A stretch of 64,000 nt of DNA from Antribacter gilvus (GTDB taxonomy: Bacteria; Actinomycetota; Actinomycetes; Actinomycetales; Cellulomonadaceae): positions 1-64,000 of the forward strand of contig NZ_QXTH01000017.1 of the NCBI RefSeq assembly GCF_003946865.1, given 5' to 3'. Below, one piece after another: positions 30,480 to 37,993 of the stretch; positions within the stretch are counted from its first letter, which is position 1; every line of letters starts with the position of its first letter. Both the position numbers and the translations under genes were made by a program. The notes under the pieces were generated by a model. That model ran no database searches. It was given only the letters and a program-made list of their open reading frames with translations, and had not been told where the DNA came from.

Positions 30480-31054
30480 AGGCCCGCCCCCTGCGTCCCT
30501 TCGGCAGGGCCGGGCTCGACGGCCGGCCGGGGCCCGGCCGGGCCCGGCTCGGCCGGCCCCGGCTCGGCAGGCCCGGGCTCGCCGGGCTCCCGCAGTGCCG
30601 CGACGTCACGGCGGATCCGGCGGAGCGTCGTGACGAGCATGAGCAGGCAGCCGACCGGCACCGACAGCGTGACCCAGGTGTAGCTGAGCCACGGCAGGCC
30701 GCTGAAGCTCCGGTCGGCAGCGTCACCGGCGAGCTGCACGCCCGTCACCACCCTGGCCACCAGGAAAACGGCGATGAGGACGTCGTTCGCGAGCCGGACA
30801 CCGTTGCGCGGCCTGGCCGGGAGCCGGACCGCGAGCAGGTCGATGGTCACCATCCGGTCGCGCCGCCACGCGACGTCGGCCCCGACGAACACGGCCCAGG
30901 CGAACACGAAGGTCGCCAGGTCCACCGTCCAGGACAGCGGGCGGCCTGCGGTGCGCGACGTCGCCGAGAGGAGAACGAGCAGCGTCATGAGCACCAGGCA
31001 CGCCTGGGTGAAGCGCAGCTCGACCCGGCCGAGCGCCTCGTAGGCCCGGGTCAT
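30476..31054 (-). CDS. TRAP transporter small permease subunit (DctQ family) with Pro-rich tail
   Basis: 192 residues with four transmembrane helices in the DctQ pattern (FTQACLVLMTLLVLLSATSR, VDLATFVFAWAVFVGADVAWRR, VLIAVFLVARVVTG, YTWVTLSVPVGCLLMLV). The motif WAVFVGADVAWRRDRMV is family-like. The C-terminal 35 residues are an unusual run of Pro-Gly-Pro-Ala-Glu units, absent from most relatives. Its ATG overlaps the DctP stop (ATGA). It should bridge the permease and the binding protein. Confidence 0.92.
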   Translation of the reverse strand: MTRAYEALGRVELRFTQACLVLMTLLVLLSATSRTAGRPLSWTVDLATFVFAWAVFVGADVAWRRDRMVTIDLLAVRLPARPRNGVRLANDVLIAVFLVARVVTGVQLAGDAADRSFSGLPWLSYTWVTLSVPVGCLLMLVTTLRRIRRDVAALREPGEPGPAEPGPAEPGPAGPRPAVEPGPAEGTQGAGL

Positions 31055-32064
31055 TCCTTGCCGATCTCCGACCAGATCTGGTCGCGCACCTCGGTGAGTC
31101 CGAGCCTCTCGTACGCCGCCTCGCCCGCCTCACGGAAGGCGTCGACGTCGGGATCCTCGTTGATCGTCATGCCACGGTCGAGCAGGTCTGCCTTGACGTC
31201 CTCGACCTGGTCCTCCATGGTCTGCGAGGTCTCCATACCGGCCTTGTCGGCCTCCTCGACGAGGATCTCCTGGTACTCGGTGGGCAGCGAGTCGAACCAC
31301 TCCGAGCTGACCACCTCGAAGTTGATCAGCAGGATGTGGCCCGTCTCGCTGGCGTGGCTCAGCACCTCGTAGAGCTTGCCGCCGGGGATGTTCGCGTAGA
31401 CGAGTTCCGCGCCGTCGACGGCGCCCTGCTGGATCCCGGAGTACATCTCGCCGAAGTCCATGGCGACCGGTTCAGCGCCCAGCGCCCGGACGGACTCCTG
31501 CCAGATCGGTGACCCCGGCGTGCGGATGCGCATCCCGGAGAGGTCCTCGGGTGTGTCGATCTCCTTGTTCGTGAAGAAGTGCCGGTGGGTCTGGACCCAG
31601 TTGAACGAGAGCACCTTCAGGCCCTGCTCCTCGAGCTCGTCGAGGTAGCCCTGCAGCGTCTCGCTCTCCTTGAGCTGTTCGACCTCGGCCAGGTCGTCGG
31701 CGAAGTACGGGCCGTTCATCACGGCGATGTCCTCGACGTACTGGCCCAGCCGGGCGGCATCCGTGTTCTGGCCGATGTTCGCACCGCCCTGGATCTGCTC
31801 GATGATGTCCTCCTCGACGCCCAGCTGCGCCGAGGGGAACACCTCGATGGTCAGGCCGCCGTCGGTGCGTTCCTCGACGGCCTCGGCCCAGTCCAGGAAG
31901 CCCTGGTGGAACGGCTCGCTCTCGGCGAGCACGTGGTTGAACCGGAGCTCGAACTGCTCCTGCCCCTCGCCCTGTCCGGCGTCCGGCCCGCCGCCCCCGC
32001 AGCCGGCGGACACCGCCGCTGCGAAGCCGATTGATACTACTATTGCGATCTTCCGCTTCGACAT
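31051..32064 (-). CDS. TRAP transporter substrate-binding lipoprotein (DctP family)
   Basis: 337 residues. The signal MSKRKIAIVVSIGFAAAVSAGC ends in a lipobox (VSAG before Cys22), so the protein is tethered outside the membrane. The DctP fold shows RFNHVLAESEPFHQGFLDWAE, the carboxylate-binding Arg region (MRIRTPGSPIWQESV), and MDFGEMYSGIQQGAVDGAE. Carboxylate substrates are usual for such proteins. The ATG at 32064 lies after GAGGGGG. It is the first gene of dctP-dctQ-dctM-SDR-Ldh2, with a palindrome just upstream. Confidence 0.94.
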   Translation of the reverse strand: MSKRKIAIVVSIGFAAAVSAGCGGGGPDAGQGEGQEQFELRFNHVLAESEPFHQGFLDWAEAVEERTDGGLTIEVFPSAQLGVEEDIIEQIQGGANIGQNTDAARLGQYVEDIAVMNGPYFADDLAEVEQLKESETLQGYLDELEEQGLKVLSFNWVQTHRHFFTNKEIDTPEDLSGMRIRTPGSPIWQESVRALGAEPVAMDFGEMYSGIQQGAVDGAELVYANIPGGKLYEVLSHASETGHILLINFEVVSSEWFDSLPTEYQEILVEEADKAGMETSQTMEDQVEDVKADLLDRGMTINEDPDVDAFREAGEAAYERLGLTEVRDQIWSEIGKE

Positions 32065-32074
32065 GTTCGCCCCC

Positions 32075-32091
32075 TCGTACGACCTCGTACG
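32075..32091 (-). promoter_or_regulatory. Palindromic operator upstream of the TRAP operon
   Basis: CGTACGA-CC-TCGTACG (32076-32091) is a perfect seven-base inverted repeat ending 12 bases before the dctP start. It contains the GT/AC spacing usual for FadR-type GntR sites. The GntR gene at 32163-32861 is the likely binder. Occupancy would mask the leader and ribosome site of dctP. Confidence 0.55.
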
Positions 32092-32162
32092 CTGGATTGG
32101 TCCCGTCAAATGCGATATTGCCACGCCCTCACGAGGCGCACAAGTATTCCCTTTGGCGGGCG

Positions 32163-32861
32163 TCAGCCCGGCAGGACGAACTCCGCGCGGACCCGGGAGA
32201 CGAGCAGCCGCGCGTAGACCTCCGCGGCCTCAGGCATCCGCTCGCGGATCGCCCGTGCGGTCGTCACGTGGTGCTCCAGCACGGCCTGGACCGGGTCCGA
32301 CGGCGACAGGCCAAGCCGGGTCCGCGCGACCATGACGCTCTTCACGACCTGCGCCAGGGCGGCGAGCATCTCGTTCCCGCTCGACCGCAGCATCGTCTGA
32401 TGGAACTCGACGTCGGTCTCCAGGTACTCCTCCGTCTGCCCCAGCCCGGCACGCCCCATCTCGAGCAGCCGCTCGGCGAGCATGACGAGCCGCTGCCGCT
32501 CGGCGTCCGTCGCGTGCTCGGCGGCGCCCCGTGCCGCCATCGGCTCCACCGCCACGCGCAGGTCCAGGAGCGTGCGCAGCTGAGCGTCCCGCCCGGGCCC
32601 GCTCAGGCGCCACTCGATCACCTGCGGGCTCAGGACGTTCCAGTGCTCCGGTGGCGCCACGATGAGCCCAACCCGGCGCCGCGCCTCCACCATCCCGAGC
32701 GACTCGAGCAGGCGCATGGCCTCCCGCGCCACGGTCCGGGACACGCCGTGCTCCCGTTCCAGGTCCGCGAGGTTGACCACGCTGCCGGCAGCCAGGTCCC
32801 CGCCGGCTACCTGTCGTCCCAGGGCGTCGGCCACGTGCCGGTGCAGAGAGCTGGATGCCAC
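32163..32861 (-). CDS. GntR-family (FadR/FCD subgroup) regulator
   Basis: 232 residues. The winged helix is at the N terminus (LHRHVADALGRQVAGGDL, NLADLEREHGVSRTVAREAMRLL). It is followed by an all-helical FCD ligand domain with the metal-binding Asp/His pattern (LETDVEFHQTML, LEHHVTTARAI). The start is taken as GTG 32861. A longer start at 32936 would include a stretch copied from the neighbouring radical SAM gene end and would overlap the divergent gene's start. The gene lies just upstream of the TRAP operon on the same strand and is its likely regulator. Confidence 0.9.
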   Translation of the reverse strand: MASSSLHRHVADALGRQVAGGDLAAGSVVNLADLEREHGVSRTVAREAMRLLESLGMVEARRRVGLIVAPPEHWNVLSPQVIEWRLSGPGRDAQLRTLLDLRVAVEPMAARGAAEHATDAERQRLVMLAERLLEMGRAGLGQTEEYLETDVEFHQTMLRSSGNEMLAALAQVVKSVMVARTRLGLSPSDPVQAVLEHHVTTARAIRERMPEAAEVYARLLVSRVRAEFVLPG

Positions 32862-32888
32862 CCGGGCATCATCGCACCGCCCGTGTCG

Positions 32889-32921
32889 GAACAGCACCTG
32901 CTCGGTCTGCGCCGCGGCGAG
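32889..32921. repeat. Direct repeat copy A of the radical SAM gene 3' end
   Basis: A 33-base segment that matches 33410-33442 at about 30 positions, the first 19 bases being identical. On the minus strand it reads LAAAQTEQVLF, against LAAAGTEQVLF at the true C terminus of the radical SAM protein. The two copies flank the PPOX gene. Confidence 0.75.
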
Positions 32922-32934
32922 TAGCCTGTCGGTC

Positions 32935-33399
32935 ATGGCCAGGACGATCGCGACCAGCACCCGGACCACCCGCGAGGAGCTCCTCGAGTTCCTCCGTTCC
33001 CGCCGCAACGGGGTGCTCGTCACGACGCGGAGCGACGGCGGCCCGCAGCTCAGCCCCGTGACCTACGGCGTCGACGGCGAAGGCCGGGTGGTGGTCTCCA
33101 CGTACCCGGAGCGGGCCAAGGTGCTCAACCTCAAGCGGCGCCCGCAGGCCTCGTTCCTGGCGCTCGGCGACGACTTCGGCGACGCGTGGGTCCAGGTGGA
33201 CGGGACGGCTGAGGTCCTCGACGTGCCCGAGTCCGTCGAGCCGCTCGTCGAGTACTACCGCGCGGCCGCCGGCGAGCACCCGGACTGGGACGAGTACCGC
33301 GACGCGATGGTGAAGCAGGGCAAGTCGGTGGTCCGGATCACGATCGAGCGCTGGGGGCCGGTGGCGACGGGCGGCTTCCCGGCGCGCCTCGCGGACTGA
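32935..33399 (+). CDS. PPOX-class (pyridoxamine 5'-phosphate oxidase-like) oxidoreductase, probably F420-dependent
   Basis: 154 residues of a split-barrel flavin/F420-binding fold. Marks are LLEFLRSRRNGVLVTTRSDGGPQLSPVTYGVD near the N terminus, VVVSTYPERAKVLNLKRRPQASF, and VQVDGTAEVLD. The sequence ends VRITIERWGPVATGGFP, as in Rv1155-like F420-dependent reductases. It is cytoplasmic, with an unknown substrate. It is transcribed against both neighbours and is bracketed by a 33-base direct repeat, which suggests it was inserted between the GntR gene and the radical SAM gene. Confidence 0.82.
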   Translation: MARTIATSTRTTREELLEFLRSRRNGVLVTTRSDGGPQLSPVTYGVDGEGRVVVSTYPERAKVLNLKRRPQASFLALGDDFGDAWVQVDGTAEVLDVPESVEPLVEYYRAAAGEHPDWDEYRDAMVKQGKSVVRITIERWGPVATGGFPARLAD

Positions 33400-33406
33400 G
33401 CGGTTC

Positions 33407-35590
33407 TCAGAACAGCACCTGCTCGGTCCCCGCGGCGGCGAGGGGCATCGGTCCCGGCCTCGCCGACAGTCCGGGGAGGGCGCCCGAGGGATAGTCGCCG
33501 TCGTCGTGCCGGTCGGACGCCGCGACGCCGTCGGTGGACGTGCCGCCGCCCGGAGACGTGCCCCCGCCGCGGCGCCGGTGCCCCGAGCTGCCGAACCCGC
33601 GCTCGTCGAGCAGCGGCTGCACGCGGGCCCAGAGCCAGTCGCGATAGCCCTTGTGGGCGTAGGCGCCACGCCCGTACACGCGTCCGTACCCGGCGACGAG
33701 TCGTGGGTGCTCGCGCTCCAGCCACCCGAGGTACCACTCGCGGGTGCCAGGGCGCAGGTGCAGCGGGATCACCGTCACGCCGGTGGCCCCGGCCTCGACG
33801 ACGGAGTCGAGAAGCCGCCGCAGGTGGTCGAGCGAGTCTGTCAGCCAGGGCAGCACGGGCGCCACCATGACGCCGCACGGGAGGCCCGCGTCCCGGACCG
33901 CGCGGATCAGGTCCAGCCGCGCGCGCGGCGTGGGCGTCCCGGGCTCGATCGCCTGCTGCAGCTCCTCGTCGGCGAACGCGAGCGAGACGCCGATGCCGAC
34001 GTCGACCCGCTCGGCAGCGGCAGTCAGCAGGGGCAGGTCACGCCGCAGCAGCGTGCCCTTGGTGAGGATCGAGAACGGCGTGCCGGAGTCGGCGAGCGCC
34101 GAGATGATGCCGGGCATGAGCTTGTACCGGCCCTCGGCCCGCTGGTACGGGTCGGTGTTGGTGCCGAGCGCCACCGACTCGCGGGCCCACGACGGCTTGG
34201 CGAGCTCTGCCCGCAGGACCTGGTCGACGTTGACCTTGACGACCACCTGGGAGTCGAAGTCGGCCCCGGCGTCCAGGTCGAGGTATTCGTGCGTGGGCCG
34301 CGCGAAGCAGTTGTGGCTGATGACTCCGTTCGCAATGAAGTCCCCGGTACCTGTCGTGATGTCGACCATGTCCGCCTCGGAGCCGAGGTCTTCGACCGAG
34401 ACAACACGCAAAGATCCCCACGTCTTCACCGCGGCGCCGACGATCGACAGCTTTCGCGTGATCGCGGGATTCGTCAGCATGAAGAAGCGCCGTCGGCTCG
34501 GCAGACCCCCGGAGACCCGGATCGTGGCAACACCGTTCGACGCGGCCCGCTCCCGGACGTGCGCAATGCCCAGGATGTCAAGCGCCTGCATGGTCGTGGT
34601 CAGCATGCGTTCGTCGGAGTTTGAGATCCGCAGGACCTGGCCGTCGCAGCTGCCTTCCGCATCGAAGATGCCCGCGAGGAAACCGATCGACCAGTCACGG
34701 GACGGGCTCTCCGGCCAGGTGATGATCTCGTTGATCCGGGCGTAGTTGCCGCGCGTCGAGGTGAAGATCCCGTCCATCGCCTGACGGTTCACCGTCGCGC
34801 GGGCGAACGGGCGCCGTGTCGTCGTGACGCCCGCCAGCTCAAGGTACGACTGGGACCGCACCAGCGCCTCGTCGTCGACCAGCGCGAGACGGAACATCGT
34901 GACGGTCAAGCGACCCCCCGACGCACGGTCGTAGGTCTTCGCGAACAGCATTCCGTCACCGCGGATCATGCCGGTGAGATAGCCGCGGCGGTACTCGATC
35001 GTCGCGGCAGGTGACTCATAGGCCTGCGTGGGCATACCCGTGCCAAAACCCTGGAGACGATTGTTGGTCGTCAGGTAAGGGCGCTGCGCCTCCCCCTTGG
35101 CGGGCGGTGCGACGTGCTTCCAGCCACGCTCGGTGAGGAACCGGTGGTCGCCGCTCGAGACGATCTCCGTCCCGTCCTCGAGCGTCACCCGGTAGGCACG
35201 CTTGACGGTGCCCCACCAAGCCTCGACCGTCGTCTCGACATAGCGCCGGTACTTCCCATCGAACTCCGTCCCGACGATGTTGTCGCCGACTCGCACCTCA
35301 CGGATCGGCTTCTGCCTGCCGTCCGCCATGAGGACCAGCGTGGAAGGATCTACGCAGTAGGTGCACGCGTGGCTGCATCCCCGGTACGGGTTGATCGTCC
35401 AGCGGAACGGCATCTGCGACATCGGCGGCACCTGCGACAGCGCGCTCTTAGCCACGACCTCGTGGAACGCCATCCCCGCGAACTCAGGCGCCCGCACGGT
35501 ACGCAGGAGCCCGGCGCGCCGCAGGCCCGACAGCTCGAGCCCGGGCAGCGCGCCGTCGTCGTTCGCGATCGCCTGTCCGTCCCATCTCAC
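33407..35590 (-). CDS. Intein-containing Rv2578c-type radical SAM protein
   Basis: A 727-residue precursor. The extein (1-78 joined to 428-727, 378 residues) matches the SplB-like radical SAM family of M. tuberculosis Rv2578c: FRWTINPYRGCSHACTY plus CFARPTHEYLD, then ALGTNTDPYQRAEGRYKLMPGII and ILTKGTLLRRDLPL. After splicing the cluster motif is Cys72-x3-Cys76-x2-Cys, the last Cys being residue 428 of the precursor. Until then it is broken by a 349-residue intein. The GTG start at 35590 has a LexA-like box directly upstream. The tail ends in GTEQVLF. The reaction is unknown; DNA or nucleotide repair has been guessed from the family's relation to spore photoproduct lyase and its damage regulation. 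Confidence 0.92.
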   Translation of the reverse strand: MRWDGQAIANDDGALPGLELSGLRRAGLLRTVRAPEFAGMAFHEVVAKSALSQVPPMSQMPFRWTINPYRGCSHACTYCVDPSTLVLMADGRQKPIREVRVGDNIVGTEFDGKYRRYVETTVEAWWGTVKRAYRVTLEDGTEIVSSGDHRFLTERGWKHVAPPAKGEAQRPYLTTNNRLQGFGTGMPTQAYESPAATIEYRRGYLTGMIRGDGMLFAKTYDRASGGRLTVTMFRLALVDDEALVRSQSYLELAGVTTTRRPFARATVNRQAMDGIFTSTRGNYARINEIITWPESPSRDWSIGFLAGIFDAEGSCDGQVLRISNSDERMLTTTMQALDILGIAHVRERAASNGVATIRVSGGLPSRRRFFMLTNPAITRKLSIVGAAVKTWGSLRVVSVEDLGSEADMVDITTGTGDFIANGVISHNCFARPTHEYLDLDAGADFDSQVVVKVNVDQVLRAELAKPSWARESVALGTNTDPYQRAEGRYKLMPGIISALADSGTPFSILTKGTLLRRDLPLLTAAAERVDVGIGVSLAFADEELQQAIEPGTPTPRARLDLIRAVRDAGLPCGVMVAPVLPWLTDSLDHLRRLLDSVVEAGATGVTVIPLHLRPGTREWYLGWLEREHPRLVAGYGRVYGRGAYAHKGYRDWLWARVQPLLDERGFGSSGHRRRGGGTSPGGGTSTDGVAASDRHDDGDYPSGALPGLSARPGPMPLAAAGTEQVLF
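33410..33442. repeat. Direct repeat copy B (true 3' end of the radical SAM gene)
   Basis: The last codons of the radical SAM gene, LAAAGTEQVLF and part of the stop. The matching copy A lies at 32889-32921. Together they flank the PPOX gene in direct orientation. Confidence 0.75.
34310..35356 (-). mobile_element. Full-length intein with LAGLIDADG homing endonuclease
   Basis: 349 codons spliced out of the radical SAM protein (precursor residues 79-427). Splicing blocks: N-terminal CVDPSTLVLMADG with Cys79 as first nucleophile; block B around SSGDH (His149); block F MVDITTGTGDFIANG; C-terminal VISHN with His-Asn (426-427); and Cys428 as the +1 residue. Endonuclease motifs: YLTGMIRGDG (204-213, Asp212) and FLAGIFDAEG (304-313, Glu312). 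All key residues look intact, so splicing and possibly homing should be active. The insertion site is the radical SAM cluster motif itself, which is highly conserved and so a good homing target. Confidence 0.93.
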
Positions 35591-35598
35591 TCGGGCAT

Positions 35599-35614
35599 TC
35601 GAACACGCGTTCTA
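35599..35614 (-). promoter_or_regulatory. LexA-type SOS box at the radical SAM promoter
   Basis: TCGAACACGCGTTCTA differs from the actinobacterial/Bacillus box TCGAAC-N4-GTTCGA at one of its twelve fixed bases. It ends eight bases before the GTG start. On the minus strand TTGCGC (-35) and TCGAAT (-10), 18 apart, surround it, so LexA would block the promoter. From memory, the M. tuberculosis orthologue is among reported LexA-controlled genes. Confidence 0.75.
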
Positions 35615-35633
35615 CCCTTGGCGCAAGCCGAGG

Positions 35634-36332
35634 TCACTCCCCCAGCCACGCCTCGCACGACGCGACCACCATGCCGTCGACGGCCAGCACCGTCTCCACG
35701 ACCCAGCCCCGCTCCGCGCCGTCCAGCAGCGCCCGCGGGGGCGCCACGTGGAAAGCCCCGGACGCGGGGTGCGCGAGGCCTCGGGAGATGTCGTCCCGGG
35801 AGGTCACCGTTCCGTCGGCCACGACGGCCCGCGCGGCCGGGTAGGCCACGCCCGCCGGGTCGCGGAAGACCACGCTCACGCTGCCCGACGCCGGCCCCGC
35901 GCCCTCCCCGCGCGCCTCGCCCTGAGCCGTGGTCGCCCAGGTGACGTCGAGGTGGTCGCGGGGGTCGGGCAGGGCCAGTCCGACCAGGTCCCGGCCGTAC
36001 TCGACCCAGGCCACGTCTGCGGCGTAGTGGGCAGTGCCCGGGCCGACGTCGCACGGGAGCTGCCTCGCCTCGGTCACCACCGGGGCGAACGCCCACGCGG
36101 ACCAGGCGAGGGCCATGGCACCGCCCGCCACGATCGCGGGCACGGCGAACTTCCACACCCTCCGGACGGGGCCTGGCTGCAGGACGTTGTCGCCGGAAGG
36201 GCCGTCACCGGGCGACCGGCGACCAGCCCGCCTCGGACGGTTCGCGAGCGGAAGAACAGAACGGGTGACCTGCACCAGGGCCTCGGCCCACTCGCCGACG
36301 ATGCCCTCGCGTGGTGATTCAGAACCAGCCAT
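35634..36332 (-). CDS. Single-pass membrane protein of unknown function
   Basis: 232 residues. About 58 charged cytoplasmic residues are followed by one helix (VWKFAVPAIVAGGAMALAWSAW, about 59-82) and an extracytoplasmic domain with two cysteines (QLPCDVGPG and VVASCEAW) that could form a disulfide. The domain alternates short strands (VSVVFRDPAGVAYP, RGWVVETVLAVDG), suggesting a beta fold. I recognise no family. The start is ATG at 36332. An AT-rich stretch with a palindrome lies about 105 bases upstream and may hold its promoter. Confidence 0.65.
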   Translation of the reverse strand: MAGSESPREGIVGEWAEALVQVTRSVLPLANRPRRAGRRSPGDGPSGDNVLQPGPVRRVWKFAVPAIVAGGAMALAWSAWAFAPVVTEARQLPCDVGPGTAHYAADVAWVEYGRDLVGLALPDPRDHLDVTWATTAQGEARGEGAGPASGSVSVVFRDPAGVAYPAARAVVADGTVTSRDDISRGLAHPASGAFHVAPPRALLDGAERGWVVETVLAVDGMVVASCEAWLGE

Positions 36333-36437
36333 CGCCGTGCCCCCCGGCTTCCCGCCCCGGGCCGGCAGTCCGCACGGGGTGATTCCGACGGATCAATTCG
36401 ATCCCCGCCGGACGGTACCTGACTGAAGTGGCATAAC

Positions 36438-36451
36438 TTACCGATCAGTAA
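36438..36451. promoter_or_regulatory. AT-rich palindrome between a GNAT gene and the membrane protein gene
   Basis: TTACCGATCAGTAA is a near-perfect inverted repeat inside one of the few AT-rich patches in the window (36425-36455), overlapping the end of the GNAT frame. It may be an operator or promoter part for the gene at 35634-36332. No matching regulator is adjacent. Confidence 0.3.
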
Positions 36452-36946
36452 TTATCCCCGCGCCAGGCGGGTCCACGGGTGCGGGTCCCAGGCGTAGCGG
36501 ACGTCGGGCTCGCGCTCCTCGTTGCCGCGGCCGTCGGTGTGCTCGACCGGCACGAACCCGTGCCGCTCGTAGAACCGGCGCGCCGGCCAGTTGGCTTGGA
36601 ACGTCCACAGGCTCAGCCCGCCCGGGTGCTCGGCCTTGGCCAGGTCGACGAACCGGTCGCCGATCCCGTGGCCGCGCCGGTCGGGGTCGAGGTAGAGCTG
36701 GGCGATCCAGCCGTCGTCGAGCACGAGGAAACCGGCCACCAGGTCGTCGGCCACCGCGACCCACGTGCGCCCCGCCGGGACGACGATGTCACCGAACCAG
36801 GCGCGGACCTCGTCGTCGCTGTGGGTGCGACGCACGCCGGGCAGCGCCGCGGCGAAGGAGCGCAGGTAGATCTCCGCGATCCTGGGCGCGTCGACAGCAA
36901 CCGCCCGGCGGAGGTGCGGAGGTGTCTCGGTCGGGTCCAGGTGCAT
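36452..36946 (-). CDS. GNAT-family N-acetyltransferase
   Basis: 164 residues filled by one GNAT domain: RRAVAVDAPRIAEIYLRSF at the N terminus, the acetyl-CoA loop LYLDPDRRGHGIGDRFVDLA (RRGHGIG), and FQANWPARRFYERHGFVPVEHTDG near the end. This matches small cytoplasmic acetyltransferases. The start is ATG at 36946. It is isolated between a membrane protein gene and a decayed peptidase-like gene. The acceptor is unknown. Confidence 0.85.
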   Translation of the reverse strand: MHLDPTETPPHLRRAVAVDAPRIAEIYLRSFAAALPGVRRTHSDDEVRAWFGDIVVPAGRTWVAVADDLVAGFLVLDDGWIAQLYLDPDRRGHGIGDRFVDLAKAEHPGGLSLWTFQANWPARRFYERHGFVPVEHTDGRGNEEREPDVRYAWDPHPWTRLARG

Positions 36947-37010
36947 CAGTCCAGGGTGCCATGTCGGACCTCACGAAATAGCACGTCCGTTCGGGCGCGA
37001 CAGCCATCGG

Positions 37011-37993
37011 TCAGTCGTGCTGCCGCAGCACGCGGACGAGCTTGCGGACGTCCCACCCCGCCGCGACGAGGAGCACAAGGGCGACCGCAAGAAAGACGGA
37101 GGCGAGTGTCCAGTCCTCAGCCAGGCCGGACTCGACCCCCTCGCTGAAGCCCACCGCTGCCATGAGCAGCACGAACAGTCCGATCCCGCCGAACGCCACC
37201 ATCGACGTGACTCGACGGACGATCTCTCCGGCCCTGTCCGCCGCCGTGCGCGGCCGGCCCTCCCTGGCTGCGCGACCCCGACGTGACCGCCCGGTCTGCG
37301 ACGCCACCGGCTGCGGGATCCGGCTCGGGTCGCGGGCCGGTAGCGGTACGACGAGGTGCGCGGGGACCCGGGCATCGATCTCCTGGGCGACCTGCTCAGG
37401 CGTCAGGCCGGGGTGGAGCGTGGGCTCGACGCTGACGACATACCCGTCCCGCGCGGTCAGGTGCCGCGCCCCGTCGGGCCGCGTGGTCATCGCGGCGAGC
37501 TCGTCGAAGCGCACCGTGCTGGCGGAGTCGGTCGTCGTGAGCGAGACGCCCTCGGGGGCCAGGACCAGGGCCACGTCGGAGCTGCCCCGCCGCGGCAGCC
37601 TGCGGCCCTGGACCACAGGGGTCGCAGGATGGTCGGGTGCGGGAACCGGCCCCGCCCAGTCGATGCCGCGACCCGGCACGATCCACAGCGCCGTCCCAGA
37701 CGGACCGCGCGACCTCCCGGACCTCCGCGGCGGTCACAGCCTCGAGCTCCGCCCTGACCTGCTCCGGCGACTGGACCGGGTGGCCCATGAGCAGGCTCAT
37801 CGCGTACGACGGGAGGAACGCTGCACCGAGCTCGGGGAGGCCGAGATGCTTGAGCATGCGCGCCCGGGTCGCAGCAAGCTCGTCGTCGGCCACCTCGACG
37901 CGACGGAGCCGGTTGAGGGTGTCGATGAACCCGCCGACGACGGCGCCCTGCTTGTCCGGCAGGGCATCAGCGAACAGCGTGATCCGAGCCTGT
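37011..37993 (-). pseudogene. Remnant of an M16-type peptidase-like gene with C-terminal TM segments
   Basis: Two adjoining frames together read as the C-terminal half of an insulinase (M16)-like protein. The first part (37690-37993) gives ITLFADALPDKQGAVVGGF, TRARMLKHLGLPELG and VTAAEVREVARSVWDG. The second (37011 to about 37690) continues LWIVPGRGIDWAG and ends with two hydrophobic helices (GIGLFVLLMAAVGF, ASVFLAVALVLLVAAG). They join only across a two-base deletion in a GC-repeat near 37690. The N-terminal catalytic half is missing, replaced by the adjacent GNAT gene. The second frame could still be translated from a GTG at 37679 as a 222-residue protein, but nothing supports this. Confidence 0.6.

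Noticed and set aside
32862-32936. Extended start for the GntR protein at ATG 32936
   Set aside because: It would include the copied radical SAM tail and overlap the divergent gene's start. The winged helix begins normally from GTG 32861.
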